A DNA stretch of 64,000 nucleotides. Origin: Azospirillum sp. B510. Its GTDB lineage: Bacteria; Pseudomonadota; Alphaproteobacteria; Azospirillales; Azospirillaceae. This document shows positions 32,597 through 40,228 of the stretch, piece by piece (the first letter of the stretch is position 1; every line of letters starts with the position of its first letter). The stretch is from the NCBI RefSeq assembly GCF_000010725.1, contig NC_013856.1, positions 496,001 to 560,000 of the forward strand, given 5' to 3'. The notes under the pieces are model-generated. The model was not told the DNA's origin and did no database searches. It saw only the letters and a list, made by a program, of their open reading frames with translations. A program made the translations under genes and the position numbers.

Positions 32597-34447
32597 ATGA
32601 CCTCGACCACGCTCCCCATCCTGGTTCTGCTCGGGGGCTTCCTTCTTCAACTGCTGCTCGGCCGCTGGCTGACACCCGTCGGCAAGGGCGCGCTGGCGGC
32701 CGCGACGGTTTTCCTCTCCTTCCTGGCGACGCTGACGCTGGTGCCGGCCAGCATGGCCGGTCTGGCGCTGACGGCGCCGCTGCTGCCGGCATGGGACGGG
32801 CCGTTCTCCATCGCCCTGCGCATCGACGGACTCGGCGTCCTGTTCATGCTGATGGGCACCAGCATCGGCGCCGCCATCCTGCTGTTCTCCGTCCGCTACA
32901 TGGAGCATGAGAAGCAGGGCACGACCCGCTTCTATGCGATCATGCTGGTGTTCATCGCCGGGCTGCTGCTGCTGGCCGGTGCCGCCGACATGCTGGGCGC
33001 CTATCTGGCCTGGGAGGTGATCGGGCTGTGCTCCTACAGTCTGGTCGGCTTCTGGTACCGGCAAAAGGCGGCGACCGACGGCGCGCGCAAGGTGCTGGTC
33101 ATCACTCATCTGGCCGGCTACGGCTTCCTGATCGGGCTTGTGTTGGTCTATGCGCGCGCCGGCTCGCTGGCCTGGACCGATCCGGCGGTGGGGACCGCCT
33201 TCACCTCCGGCGTCGCCGCGCTGTTCATCGCCGCGGCGATGGCGAAATCGGTGATGTTCCCGCTGCACAGCTGGATCCCCGAGGCGATGAACGCCCCGAC
33301 CCCGGTGTCGGCGCTGCTGCATTCGGCCTGCTACGTCAAGGCCGGCGTCTACCTGATCGCCCGCATGTATGGGGTGGGCGGTGGGCAATGGCACGCCGCG
33401 TTGCAGGGGCCGCTGCTGGCGGTCGGCTGCGTCACCATCCTGGTCGGCGTCATCTTCGCCATGGCGCAGACCGACCTGAAGCGGCTGCTGGCCTTCCACA
33501 CGGTGAGCCAGCTCGGCTACATCGTCGTCGGGCTGGCGCTCGGCAGCGATCTCGGGCTGGCGGCCGGGCTGTTCTATTGCCTGAGCCACGCGCTGTTCAA
33601 GGGCACGCTGTTCATGTGCGCCGGCGCCATCCAGCATGCCTGCGGAACGCGCGACCTGCGCGATCTCGGCGGGCTGGCCAGCGTGATGCCGGGCACGGCG
33701 ACGGTGTGGATCATCGCCGCCGCCGCCATCGCCGGGGTGCCGCTGACCAACGGCTTCGTCGCCAAATGGCTGCTGTTCGGCGCCGCCCTCGACAAGGGGC
33801 TGCTGGCGGTGGTGCTGGTCGGCTGGATCGGCAGCATCCTGACCGCCTTCTCCTTCCTGAAGGCAACCGTCAACGCTTTCTACGGCGTGCCGTCCAAGGC
33901 CCTGCTCGGCAAGCGCATCCACGAGGCGTCGCCCAGCATGCTGGCCGGCATGGGTTCGATGGCCGGGCTGTGCCTGCTGTTCGGGCTGGCGCCGCAGCTG
34001 CTCATGGTGCCGGTGGTGGCGCCGGCGGTGCGGTCGCTGGGCTTCGACTGGGCGGTGCGGATGAGCTGGCTCGGCATCCTGACCGATCGCGGCAGCGTCG
34101 CCATGACGGTGGGCGGCGCGGTGGTGCTGGCCTCGGCGATGCTGGGGCTGCTGGTCTACCGGCTGGCCCAGGCGCCGGCCCCCGGTCTGGTCTCGGTCTA
34201 TTCCGGCGGCGAGCCGCTGCCGGCCGGCGACCGTCCCGGCGCGGTCGATTTCGCCGAGATGGCCGAGCACGCCTTCCATCCCGTCTATTCGCTCGATCCC
34301 GATCCCGTCTTCCTGCGGATCTGGCGCGGCCTGACCCAGTTGGCCGGCGCCGCGCAGGCCGTGGGGCGCGCCCTGTTCGAGGATCGTCCGCTCCTGGCCA
34401 TCGGTCTCGCCGCCATCGCGGCGCTGGCCGGCGTGTGGCTGGTCTGA
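32597..34447 (+). CDS. Group-4 hydrogenase antiporter-like membrane subunit (NuoL/HyfB-like)
   Basis: 616 residues with about 14-16 membrane helices. Antiporter-family residues: Glu in YLAWEVIGLCSYSLVGFW, Lys/His in AAMAKSVMFPLHSWIPEAMNAPTPVSALLHS, Lys in QTDLKRLLAFHTVSQLGYIVVG, and SHALFKGTLFMCAGAIQH. These form the charged proton path in complex I-type modules. The C-terminal 100 residues are cytoplasmic or peripheral (FAEMAEHAFHPVYSLDPDP) and then re-enter the membrane. It should be the main ion-pumping subunit of the AOR-linked hydrogenase. Confidence 0.9.
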   Translation: MTSTTLPILVLLGGFLLQLLLGRWLTPVGKGALAAATVFLSFLATLTLVPASMAGLALTAPLLPAWDGPFSIALRIDGLGVLFMLMGTSIGAAILLFSVRYMEHEKQGTTRFYAIMLVFIAGLLLLAGAADMLGAYLAWEVIGLCSYSLVGFWYRQKAATDGARKVLVITHLAGYGFLIGLVLVYARAGSLAWTDPAVGTAFTSGVAALFIAAAMAKSVMFPLHSWIPEAMNAPTPVSALLHSACYVKAGVYLIARMYGVGGGQWHAALQGPLLAVGCVTILVGVIFAMAQTDLKRLLAFHTVSQLGYIVVGLALGSDLGLAAGLFYCLSHALFKGTLFMCAGAIQHACGTRDLRDLGGLASVMPGTATVWIIAAAAIAGVPLTNGFVAKWLLFGAALDKGLLAVVLVGWIGSILTAFSFLKATVNAFYGVPSKALLGKRIHEASPSMLAGMGSMAGLCLLFGLAPQLLMVPVVAPAVRSLGFDWAVRMSWLGILTDRGSVAMTVGGAVVLASAMLGLLVYRLAQAPAPGLVSVYSGGEPLPAGDRPGAVDFAEMAEHAFHPVYSLDPDPVFLRIWRGLTQLAGAAQAVGRALFEDRPLLAIGLAAIAALAGVWLV

Positions 34448-34469
34448 GCGCAGCCGGAGGCATCCAACC

Positions 34470-35696
34470 ATGGATATTGTGTTGATCCCCCTCTTTCTGG
34501 CGATCGCGCTCGGCGTGGCTCTCTATGCCCGCGCGATCCCGCAGGGAAATGGCGGGTGGTGGCGCTGCGCCGCCGCCACCGTCGCCCTGGCGGTCGCCGC
34601 CCGTCTGGCCGGTCACGGCTGGGCGGCGGTGCTGCTGGCGTCGGCCGCCGAATTCCTGGCGGTGGGCATGGTGTGGAGCGGCGGGACCGCAGAGGCCCGC
34701 GCCGCCGCGCGCAAATACCTGACCGCCGTGCTGCTCGCCACGCTGTGCGGCTGGGCCGCCCTGGCGCTGACCCATCTCGGCGCCGTGCGTCCGGCGGCTC
34801 CCTGGGACCGGCTGGCGGTGGCGTTTCTGCTGGTCGGCGTCGCGCTGAAGCTGGGTCTGGTGCCGGTCTATTTCTGGCTGCCGGCGGTGGCCCGCGCCTC
34901 CTCGGCGATGACGACGGCGCTGATCGTCGCGGTGGTCGATGTCGGCTCCTTCCGCGAGCTGCTGGCCCTGCGCGACGCCGCCCCCTGGATCTTCTTGGAA
35001 TTCGCGCCGCTGTGGATCGGGCTGGCGGTGCTTTCGCTGCTGGGCGCGGCGTTGCTGGCGCTGGCCCAGCGCGCGTTGAAGCCGATGCTGGCCTTCTCCT
35101 CCATCGACGACATGGGCTATCTGCTGCTGGGTCTGGTGGCCGGCGGCGCCGACGGCATGGCCGGGGCGTGGTTCGGCATCCTCGGCCATGCGCTGGGCAA
35201 GATCGTGCTGTTCGGCGCGGTCGGGGCGGCGGAATGGCATCTCGGCCGGGCGGCGACGCTGGACGACCGCGGCCTGTCCACCCCGCTGCCGGTGGCGAGC
35301 GCCGCCTTCATACTGGGGGCGCTGGGCTTCATCGGCATCCCGCCGACGCTGGGCTTCATCGGTCATTGGCGGCTCTACCTGGCGGGGGCGGAACTGGGCG
35401 GGCCGCTGCTGCTGCTGGTGCTCTACGCCTCGTCGGCCATGGCCCTGCTCTGCTATGTCCGCGCCATCCACCGGGTGTGGCTGGGGCCGGCGGCATCCCC
35501 GGCGGCGGCATCCCCGGCGATCGGGCGGCCGCTGCCGCACCTCGCCGCCGCCGTGCTGCTGGCCTTCGCCGTCGCGCCGGTGCTGTTCGGGCTGATGCCC
35601 GACCGGCTGCGGCCCGCCGCCGAACCGCCGCATCCGCATGTCGCCGCACTGTCTGCTCCCGAACTGCCGGTCGAACTGGCGGGAGGTGTGAAATGA
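34470..35696 (+). CDS. Second antiporter-like membrane subunit (NuoN/M-, HyfF-like)
   Basis: 408 residues, about 12 helices. It keeps the family's central Lys region (GVALKLGLVPVYFWLPAVARASSAMTTALIV) and a Lys in LAQRALKPMLAFSSIDDMGYLLLGL and GHALGKIVLFGAVGAAEW. It is shorter than NuoM/N, like HyfF. It overlaps the next gene by 4 bp. Having two such subunits suggests more ion-pumping capacity than the single-antiporter E. coli FHL-1 (HycC). Confidence 0.85.
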   Translation: MDIVLIPLFLAIALGVALYARAIPQGNGGWWRCAAATVALAVAARLAGHGWAAVLLASAAEFLAVGMVWSGGTAEARAAARKYLTAVLLATLCGWAALALTHLGAVRPAAPWDRLAVAFLLVGVALKLGLVPVYFWLPAVARASSAMTTALIVAVVDVGSFRELLALRDAAPWIFLEFAPLWIGLAVLSLLGAALLALAQRALKPMLAFSSIDDMGYLLLGLVAGGADGMAGAWFGILGHALGKIVLFGAVGAAEWHLGRAATLDDRGLSTPLPVASAAFILGALGFIGIPPTLGFIGHWRLYLAGAELGGPLLLLVLYASSAMALLCYVRAIHRVWLGPAASPAAASPAIGRPLPHLAAAVLLAFAVAPVLFGLMPDRLRPAAEPPHPHVAALSAPELPVELAGGVK

Positions 35697-36184
35697 ACCT
35701 CATCGAACGGGTGGTCGCGATCTCGCGCCGCCGGTCGCCCTGGATCTGCCGGCTGAACGCCGGATCCTGCAACGGCTGCGACATCGAGATCACGCCGCTG
35801 CTCAGCCCGCGCTACGACGCCGAACAGCTGGGGATCGAGCTGCACGGCACGCCCAAGCATGCCGACATCGTGCTGATCTCCGGCACGCTGACCCTGCGGT
35901 CGCGCCAGGCGATCCTCGACATCTACGATCAGGTGCCCAGCCCGAAGGCGGTGGTGGCGCTGGGGTCCTGCCCGTTGTCGGGCAATGTCTTCGCCGGCAG
36001 TCCGCTGGTGCTGGGCCAATCGCTCGACAGCCTTGTTCCGGTCGATGTCTGGGTGCCCGGCTGCCCGCCGCGCCCGCAGGCCATCCTGGACGGCATCGCC
36101 CGCGCCGCAAGCCTGCTGGAGGAGGGAGCCACCAGGAGCCAGATGGAAAGCCTGTTGGAAGGCGGGCAGGGGAGGCCGTCATGA
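35693..36184 (+). CDS. [NiFe]-hydrogenase small subunit, group 4 (NuoB/HycG-like)
   Basis: 163 residues. The proximal [4Fe-4S] ligands are seen in LNAGSCNGCDIEIT (CxxC), ALGSCPLSGN and VPGCPPRPQAIL. This is the short single-cluster small subunit typical of group-4 enzymes. Start and stop overlap the neighbouring genes (ATGA at both ends), so the hydrogenase subunits are tightly coupled. The C-terminal tail is short and acidic. Confidence 0.93.
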   Translation: MNLIERVVAISRRRSPWICRLNAGSCNGCDIEITPLLSPRYDAEQLGIELHGTPKHADIVLISGTLTLRSRQAILDIYDQVPSPKAVVALGSCPLSGNVFAGSPLVLGQSLDSLVPVDVWVPGCPPRPQAILDGIARAASLLEEGATRSQMESLLEGGQGRPS

Positions 36185-37089
36185 ACGCCGTCTGGTCCTA
36201 TCTGCTCGCCTTCGCCGTCTGGCCCGGCTTGCTGCTGGCCGCCCCGCTGGGCTGGCTGGAGCTGTGGTTCATGCGCAAGCTGGTGGCGCGGTTGCAGGGA
36301 CGCCGGGGGCCGCCCGTCTTCCAGCCCTTCTTCGATTTCATGAAGCTGCTGGGCAAGCGGACGGTGATCCCGCGCGGCGTCAACCGCGGCATCTTCCTGG
36401 CCCTGCCGCTGGTGTCGCTGGGGGCGGTGACGGCGGCGCTGGCCATCGTCCCGCTTCCCGGCAATCCGGCGCCGTCGCTGCCCGGCGACGTCGTGCTGCT
36501 GCTCTACCTGATGGAGGTGCCGGTCCTGTGCGAGGTGCTGGCCGGCTATGTCAGCCGCTCCATCTACGGGCAGGTCGCGGCGATGCGCGAGGCGCTGCTG
36601 TCGCTCGCCTACAATCTGCCCTTCCTGGCCGCCATCATCGCCATGGCGCAGGAGGCCGGCAGCTTCCAGATGAGCGCGTTGCAGGCGGCGCCCTACAGCC
36701 TCGTCCATCCGCTGGCGGCGCTGACCTTCCTGCTGGCCCTGCCGGCGCGGATGAAGCTGAATCCCTTCTCCATCGCCAATGCCGAGCATGAGATCGTCGC
36801 CGACAGCCACATCGAATACAGCGGCCCGCCGCTGGCCCTGTTCAAGCTGTCCCATGCCGTCGAGGTCGTGCTGCTGACCGAGCTGTTCGCCGTGGTCTTC
36901 CTTCCGGCGACGCCGTGGCCGCTGCTGAACCTGCTGGTCTATCTGGTGGCCGGCATCGCCGTGCTCGGCGGGGTGACTTTGCTGGCCACGACCACGGCGC
37001 GGCTGCGGCTGGCGCAGGCCTTCCGCTTCTACTGGGTCTGGGGCGGCGTCGCGTCCGCGGTCACCATGGCCGCGACGCTGGTCCGCTGA
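36181..37089 (+). CDS. Membrane anchor subunit (NuoH/HycD/HyfC-like)
   Basis: 302 residues, eight hydrophobic helices. Conserved family pieces: KLVARLQGRRGPPVFQPFFDFMKLLGKR near the start, NLPFLAAIIAMAQEAG, and MKLNPFSIANAEHEIVADSHIEYSGPPLALFKLSHAVE with the acidic loop that couples redox change to ion movement in complex I. It links the hydrogenase head to the antiporter subunits. Confidence 0.93.
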   Translation: MNAVWSYLLAFAVWPGLLLAAPLGWLELWFMRKLVARLQGRRGPPVFQPFFDFMKLLGKRTVIPRGVNRGIFLALPLVSLGAVTAALAIVPLPGNPAPSLPGDVVLLLYLMEVPVLCEVLAGYVSRSIYGQVAAMREALLSLAYNLPFLAAIIAMAQEAGSFQMSALQAAPYSLVHPLAALTFLLALPARMKLNPFSIANAEHEIVADSHIEYSGPPLALFKLSHAVEVVLLTELFAVVFLPATPWPLLNLLVYLVAGIAVLGGVTLLATTTARLRLAQAFRFYWVWGGVASAVTMAATLVR

Positions 37090-37103
37090 GGGGGAAAACC
37101 ACC

Positions 37104-37634
37104 ATGGCCATGCTGAAAACCATCCTCGGCAACCTGCTGCGCCCGTCGCGCACCCGCGCGCCGGCCGACATGCCGGACGTGCCGCCCGCCTATCGCGGCG
37201 CGCTGGCGCACGAGGCCGCCCGCTGCACCGCCTGCGGCACCTGCGCCTATGTCTGCGCGCCGAAGGCGATCAGCTTCACCCAGGATCCCGGCCTGTCGGT
37301 GTCCTGGCGCTTCTTCATCGGTCAATGCTCTTTCTGCGGGCTGTGCGCGCAGAACTGCCCGACCCAGGCGATCCGCCTGGAGGCCGGCGTGCCGGCGGGA
37401 ATGAATTCCGCCGCCGGCGACGGGTTCCGGCTGGAGAGCGTCATCCCGCTGCGAGCCTGCACCCGCTGCGGCGCCGCCCATGTGCCGCTGCCGGCGTCGA
37501 CGATGGACGCCCTGTGGGGGAGCGACGAGGCCGAACGCGGCTATTGCCCCGAATGCCGGCGCTGGGCCGCCGGCGCCCGGCTGCGCGTCGCCTTCGTCCC
37601 GGCGGCGGGGGAGGAGGTCCGTCATGAGCGCTGA
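37104..37634 (+). CDS. Two-cluster ferredoxin subunit (NuoI/HycF-like) with extra CxxC pair domain
   Basis: 176 residues. Two [4Fe-4S] motifs: CTACGTCAYVCAPKA and CSFCGLCAQNCPTQA. Beyond them, CTRCGAAHVPLPAS and GYCPECRRW form a second domain with two CxxC pairs, a rubredoxin- or zinc-ribbon-like site that NuoI lacks and HycF-type proteins have. It should receive electrons from the AorA-like ferredoxin. ATG at 37104; it overlaps the next gene. Confidence 0.9.
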   Translation: MAMLKTILGNLLRPSRTRAPADMPDVPPAYRGALAHEAARCTACGTCAYVCAPKAISFTQDPGLSVSWRFFIGQCSFCGLCAQNCPTQAIRLEAGVPAGMNSAAGDGFRLESVIPLRACTRCGAAHVPLPASTMDALWGSDEAERGYCPECRRWAAGARLRVAFVPAAGEEVRHER

Positions 37635-38136
37635 CCGCGGCATCCCGGACCTGAACAATGCGCTCGCCGACGCGCTGGCCGCCATTCCCGGCGTCGCGTC
37701 CGTCGTCGAGCGCGACGGCGCCCTGTGGGCCGACGCCCCGCTGCTGGAGGTCGAGGCGATGGCCGCCGCCATGGCGGGTCTCGGCATCCGGCTCGGCACC
37801 GTCACCGCCATCCCCCATGCCGGCGACGCGGAATCGACGGTGATCTACCATTACATCGACGAGCATCGCGTCATCAACGTGAAGACCCGTACCCGCAACG
37901 GCGCGCTCGCCTCGCTGGCGCCGTTCGTCCGGGCGGCGTCCTGGGCGGAGCGGGAGATCCGCGACCTGTTCGCGGTGGAGTTCCCCGGCCATCCCAACCC
38001 GGTGCCGCTGATCCGGCCCGACGGGATCGACACGGCGACCCTGCGCGAGGCGATGTGCCGCCCGGCGACGGTCACCCGCAAGCCCGCCTCGCCGCTCGCC
38101 TCGCCTTCCGCCCCCCGTCCGGTGGCCCGTTCCTAG
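37624..38136 (+). CDS. NuoC-like hydrogenase subunit
   Basis: 170 residues. The complex-I 30-kDa core is seen in STVIYHYIDEHRVINVKTRT and SWAEREIRDLFAVEFPGHPNPVPLIRPDG ('W.ERE..D..Gi.f.gHp' signature). In group-4 enzymes this is either separate, as here, or fused to the large subunit (HycE, HyfG). The Pro/Ser/Ala-rich C-terminus looks like a flexible tail. Confidence 0.9.
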   Translation: MSADRGIPDLNNALADALAAIPGVASVVERDGALWADAPLLEVEAMAAAMAGLGIRLGTVTAIPHAGDAESTVIYHYIDEHRVINVKTRTRNGALASLAPFVRAASWAEREIRDLFAVEFPGHPNPVPLIRPDGIDTATLREAMCRPATVTRKPASPLASPSAPRPVARS

Positions 38137-38148
38137 GAGTTTCCGGCC

Positions 38149-39228
38149 ATGCCCTACAGCTTTCCGCTCGGCCCCTATCACCCGGCGCTGGAAGAACCCT
38201 TCAAGGTCAAGGTCCAATGCCGGGGCGAGGTCATCGACAGCGCCACCGTCGAGGTCGGCTTCAGCTTCCGCGGCATCGAGCTGCTGGCGCAGAAGCGCAA
38301 CTGGGTGGAGGTCATCACCCTGATCGAGCGCGTCTGCGGCATCTGCTCCAACACCCACGCCATGACCTTCTGCATGGCGGCGGAGACCATCGCCGGCATC
38401 GAGGTGCCCAGGCGCGCCGCCCACATCCGCACCATCATCGCCGAGCTGGAGCGGCTGCATTCCCACCTGCTGTGGGCCGGGGTGGGGGCGGAGGACATCG
38501 GCTTCCATTCGCTGTTCATGGAGGTGTTCACCCTGCGCGAGCTGGTGATGGACACGCTGGAGGCGATCAGCGGCAACCGGGTGAATTACGGGATGAACTG
38601 CATCGGCGGCGTCCATCGCGACATCCCCGATCCGAAACAGCATCTGCCGGCGCTCGACCGGCTGGCGACGGGGCTGGCGGAGATCGTCATCCCGACCTTC
38701 ACCGGGAATCCGACGGCACTCGCCCGCACCCGCGGTGTCGGCCGGCTGAGCCGGGAACAGGCGGTGGAATGGGCGGTGGTCGGGCCGGTCGCCCGCGCCT
38801 CCGGTCTCGACATCGACGTGCGCAAGGACCAGCCCTATCTGTCCTATGCCGGGCTGGGCTTCGCCAGCGTCATGCGGCCGGAGGGCGATGTGCTCGCCCG
38901 CGTGGTGGTGCGGGCGCTGGAGATGGTGGAGAGCATCCGCCTGATCCGCGAGGCGCTGCTGTCGCTGCCCGCCGGCCCGCTGCGGGCGACCGAGGGATTG
39001 CCGGAGATCCCCGTCGGCGAAGCGAGCATCCGCACCGAGGCGCCGCGCGGCGAGGCCTTCTATTACGTCGCCTCCGAAGGCGGACCGACGCCGTCGCGGG
39101 TGAAGATCCGCACGCCGTCCTTCGTCAACATCCCGGCGATCGAGGCGATGGTGGTGGGCCAGCCGCTGGCCGACCTGTCGATCATCCAGGCGTCGGTCGA
39201 TCCCTGCATCTCCTGCACCGACCGGTAG
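38149..39228 (+). CDS. [NiFe]-hydrogenase large subunit, group 4
   Basis: 359 residues. Both nickel-binding motifs are complete: ERVCGICSNTH with C63 and C66, and DPCISCTDR with C353 and C356. This separates it from NuoD, which has lost them. Other core pieces are GFSFRGIELLAQ, LERLHSHLLWAG and GGVHRDI. The protein ends exactly at ..CTDR: there is no C-terminal peptide to be cut off by a maturation protease, as reported for CooH. It is the last gene of the operon and is 5 bp from the end of the convergent fructokinase gene, with no visible terminator between. Confidence 0.94.
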   Translation: MPYSFPLGPYHPALEEPFKVKVQCRGEVIDSATVEVGFSFRGIELLAQKRNWVEVITLIERVCGICSNTHAMTFCMAAETIAGIEVPRRAAHIRTIIAELERLHSHLLWAGVGAEDIGFHSLFMEVFTLRELVMDTLEAISGNRVNYGMNCIGGVHRDIPDPKQHLPALDRLATGLAEIVIPTFTGNPTALARTRGVGRLSREQAVEWAVVGPVARASGLDIDVRKDQPYLSYAGLGFASVMRPEGDVLARVVVRALEMVESIRLIREALLSLPAGPLRATEGLPEIPVGEASIRTEAPRGEAFYYVASEGGPTPSRVKIRTPSFVNIPAIEAMVVGQPLADLSIIQASVDPCISCTDR

Positions 39229-39233
39229 GGGCA

Positions 39234-40214
39234 CTACGCCGCCCCCGCCAGCAGCCGGTTGACCGCGTCGCGGTCGGGCAGCGAGGGGATGGCGCCGGGG
39301 GCGGTGGTGGTCAGCGCCCCGGCGGCATTGGCGAAGCGGCAGATCGCGCGCAGCCGCTCCGGGGTGAAGGCGGTCGCGGTATCCTCGAGAATGCCGGCCA
39401 GGAGTGCGGCGACGAAGGCGTCGCCGGCGCCGGTGGTGTCGATGGTGGTGGCCGCCAGTCCCGGCACATGGCCGGACGCGTCGGCGGTCACGAAGGTGCA
39501 GCCGTTGCGGCCATGCGTCACCACCAGCAGCCGCAACCCGTCATGCCATAGGGTGCGGCCGGCGCTGTCCGGATCGGCGCCGCCGGTCAGGAACTCCAGC
39601 TCCTCGTCGCTCAGCTTGACGATGCCGGCGGTGGCGATGCCCTGGCGGATCAGCCGCTCCGCCAAGGCGCGGTCGGGCCACAGGGCGAGGCGCAGGTTGG
39701 CGTCGAAGGAGACGAGGCGGCCCTGGCGGCGGGCGGTCTCCACCGCCAGCAGGCTCGCCTCGCGCGCCGCCGGGTCGATCAGGCCGATGGAGCCGGAATG
39801 CAGCAGGCGGGCCGCCGCGACCGCGTCGAGGTCGAGGTCGGCGGTGGAGAAGCCGGCCATCGGCTCGCCATAGAACAGGAACTCCCGCTCCCCCTCCTCG
39901 TCGAGGGAGACGAAGGCGACGGGGGTCTTGGTGTTCGACACGCGGCGCAGGTGCGAGACGTCGACGCCGGCATTGGTGAGGGCGTGCGCCAGGAAGCGGC
40001 CGAAGCCGTCGGCCGCCGTCCGGCCCATGAAGGCGCTGCGCACCCCCAGCCGGGCCAGACCGACCGCGACATTGGCCGGCGCCCCGCCCGGCGCCGGGTC
40101 GAAGGCGCCGATCACGCCGGGTCGCGCCGGGCCGGCGGGCATGAAGTCGATCAGCACCTCGCCCAGGCACAGCACGTCGGGGGTCAGGGCGTCGCCTTGC
40201 GGCAAAGCGGTCAT
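39234..40214 (-). CDS. PfkB-family fructokinase
   Basis: 326 residues. PfkB signatures: GGAPANVAVGLARLG near the N-terminus and DTTGAGDAFVAALLAG with the catalytic Asp near the C-terminus. In the R. sphaeroides polyol operon the equivalent (MtlZ) phosphorylates fructose made by the polyol dehydrogenases. Here it is the last gene of the polyol operon. ATG at 40214. Confidence 0.88.
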   Translation of the reverse strand: MTALPQGDALTPDVLCLGEVLIDFMPAGPARPGVIGAFDPAPGGAPANVAVGLARLGVRSAFMGRTAADGFGRFLAHALTNAGVDVSHLRRVSNTKTPVAFVSLDEEGEREFLFYGEPMAGFSTADLDLDAVAAARLLHSGSIGLIDPAAREASLLAVETARRQGRLVSFDANLRLALWPDRALAERLIRQGIATAGIVKLSDEELEFLTGGADPDSAGRTLWHDGLRLLVVTHGRNGCTFVTADASGHVPGLAATTIDTTGAGDAFVAALLAGILEDTATAFTPERLRAICRFANAAGALTTTAPGAIPSLPDRDAVNRLLAGAA

Positions 40215-40228
40215 GGCGGGCAAGTCCT

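Noticed and set aside
38149..39228. Large subunit as NuoD of a respiratory complex I
   Set aside because: Both nickel-binding CxxC pairs are intact, NuoC and NuoD are separate and no NuoE/F/G genes are present; the operon is hydrogenase type.
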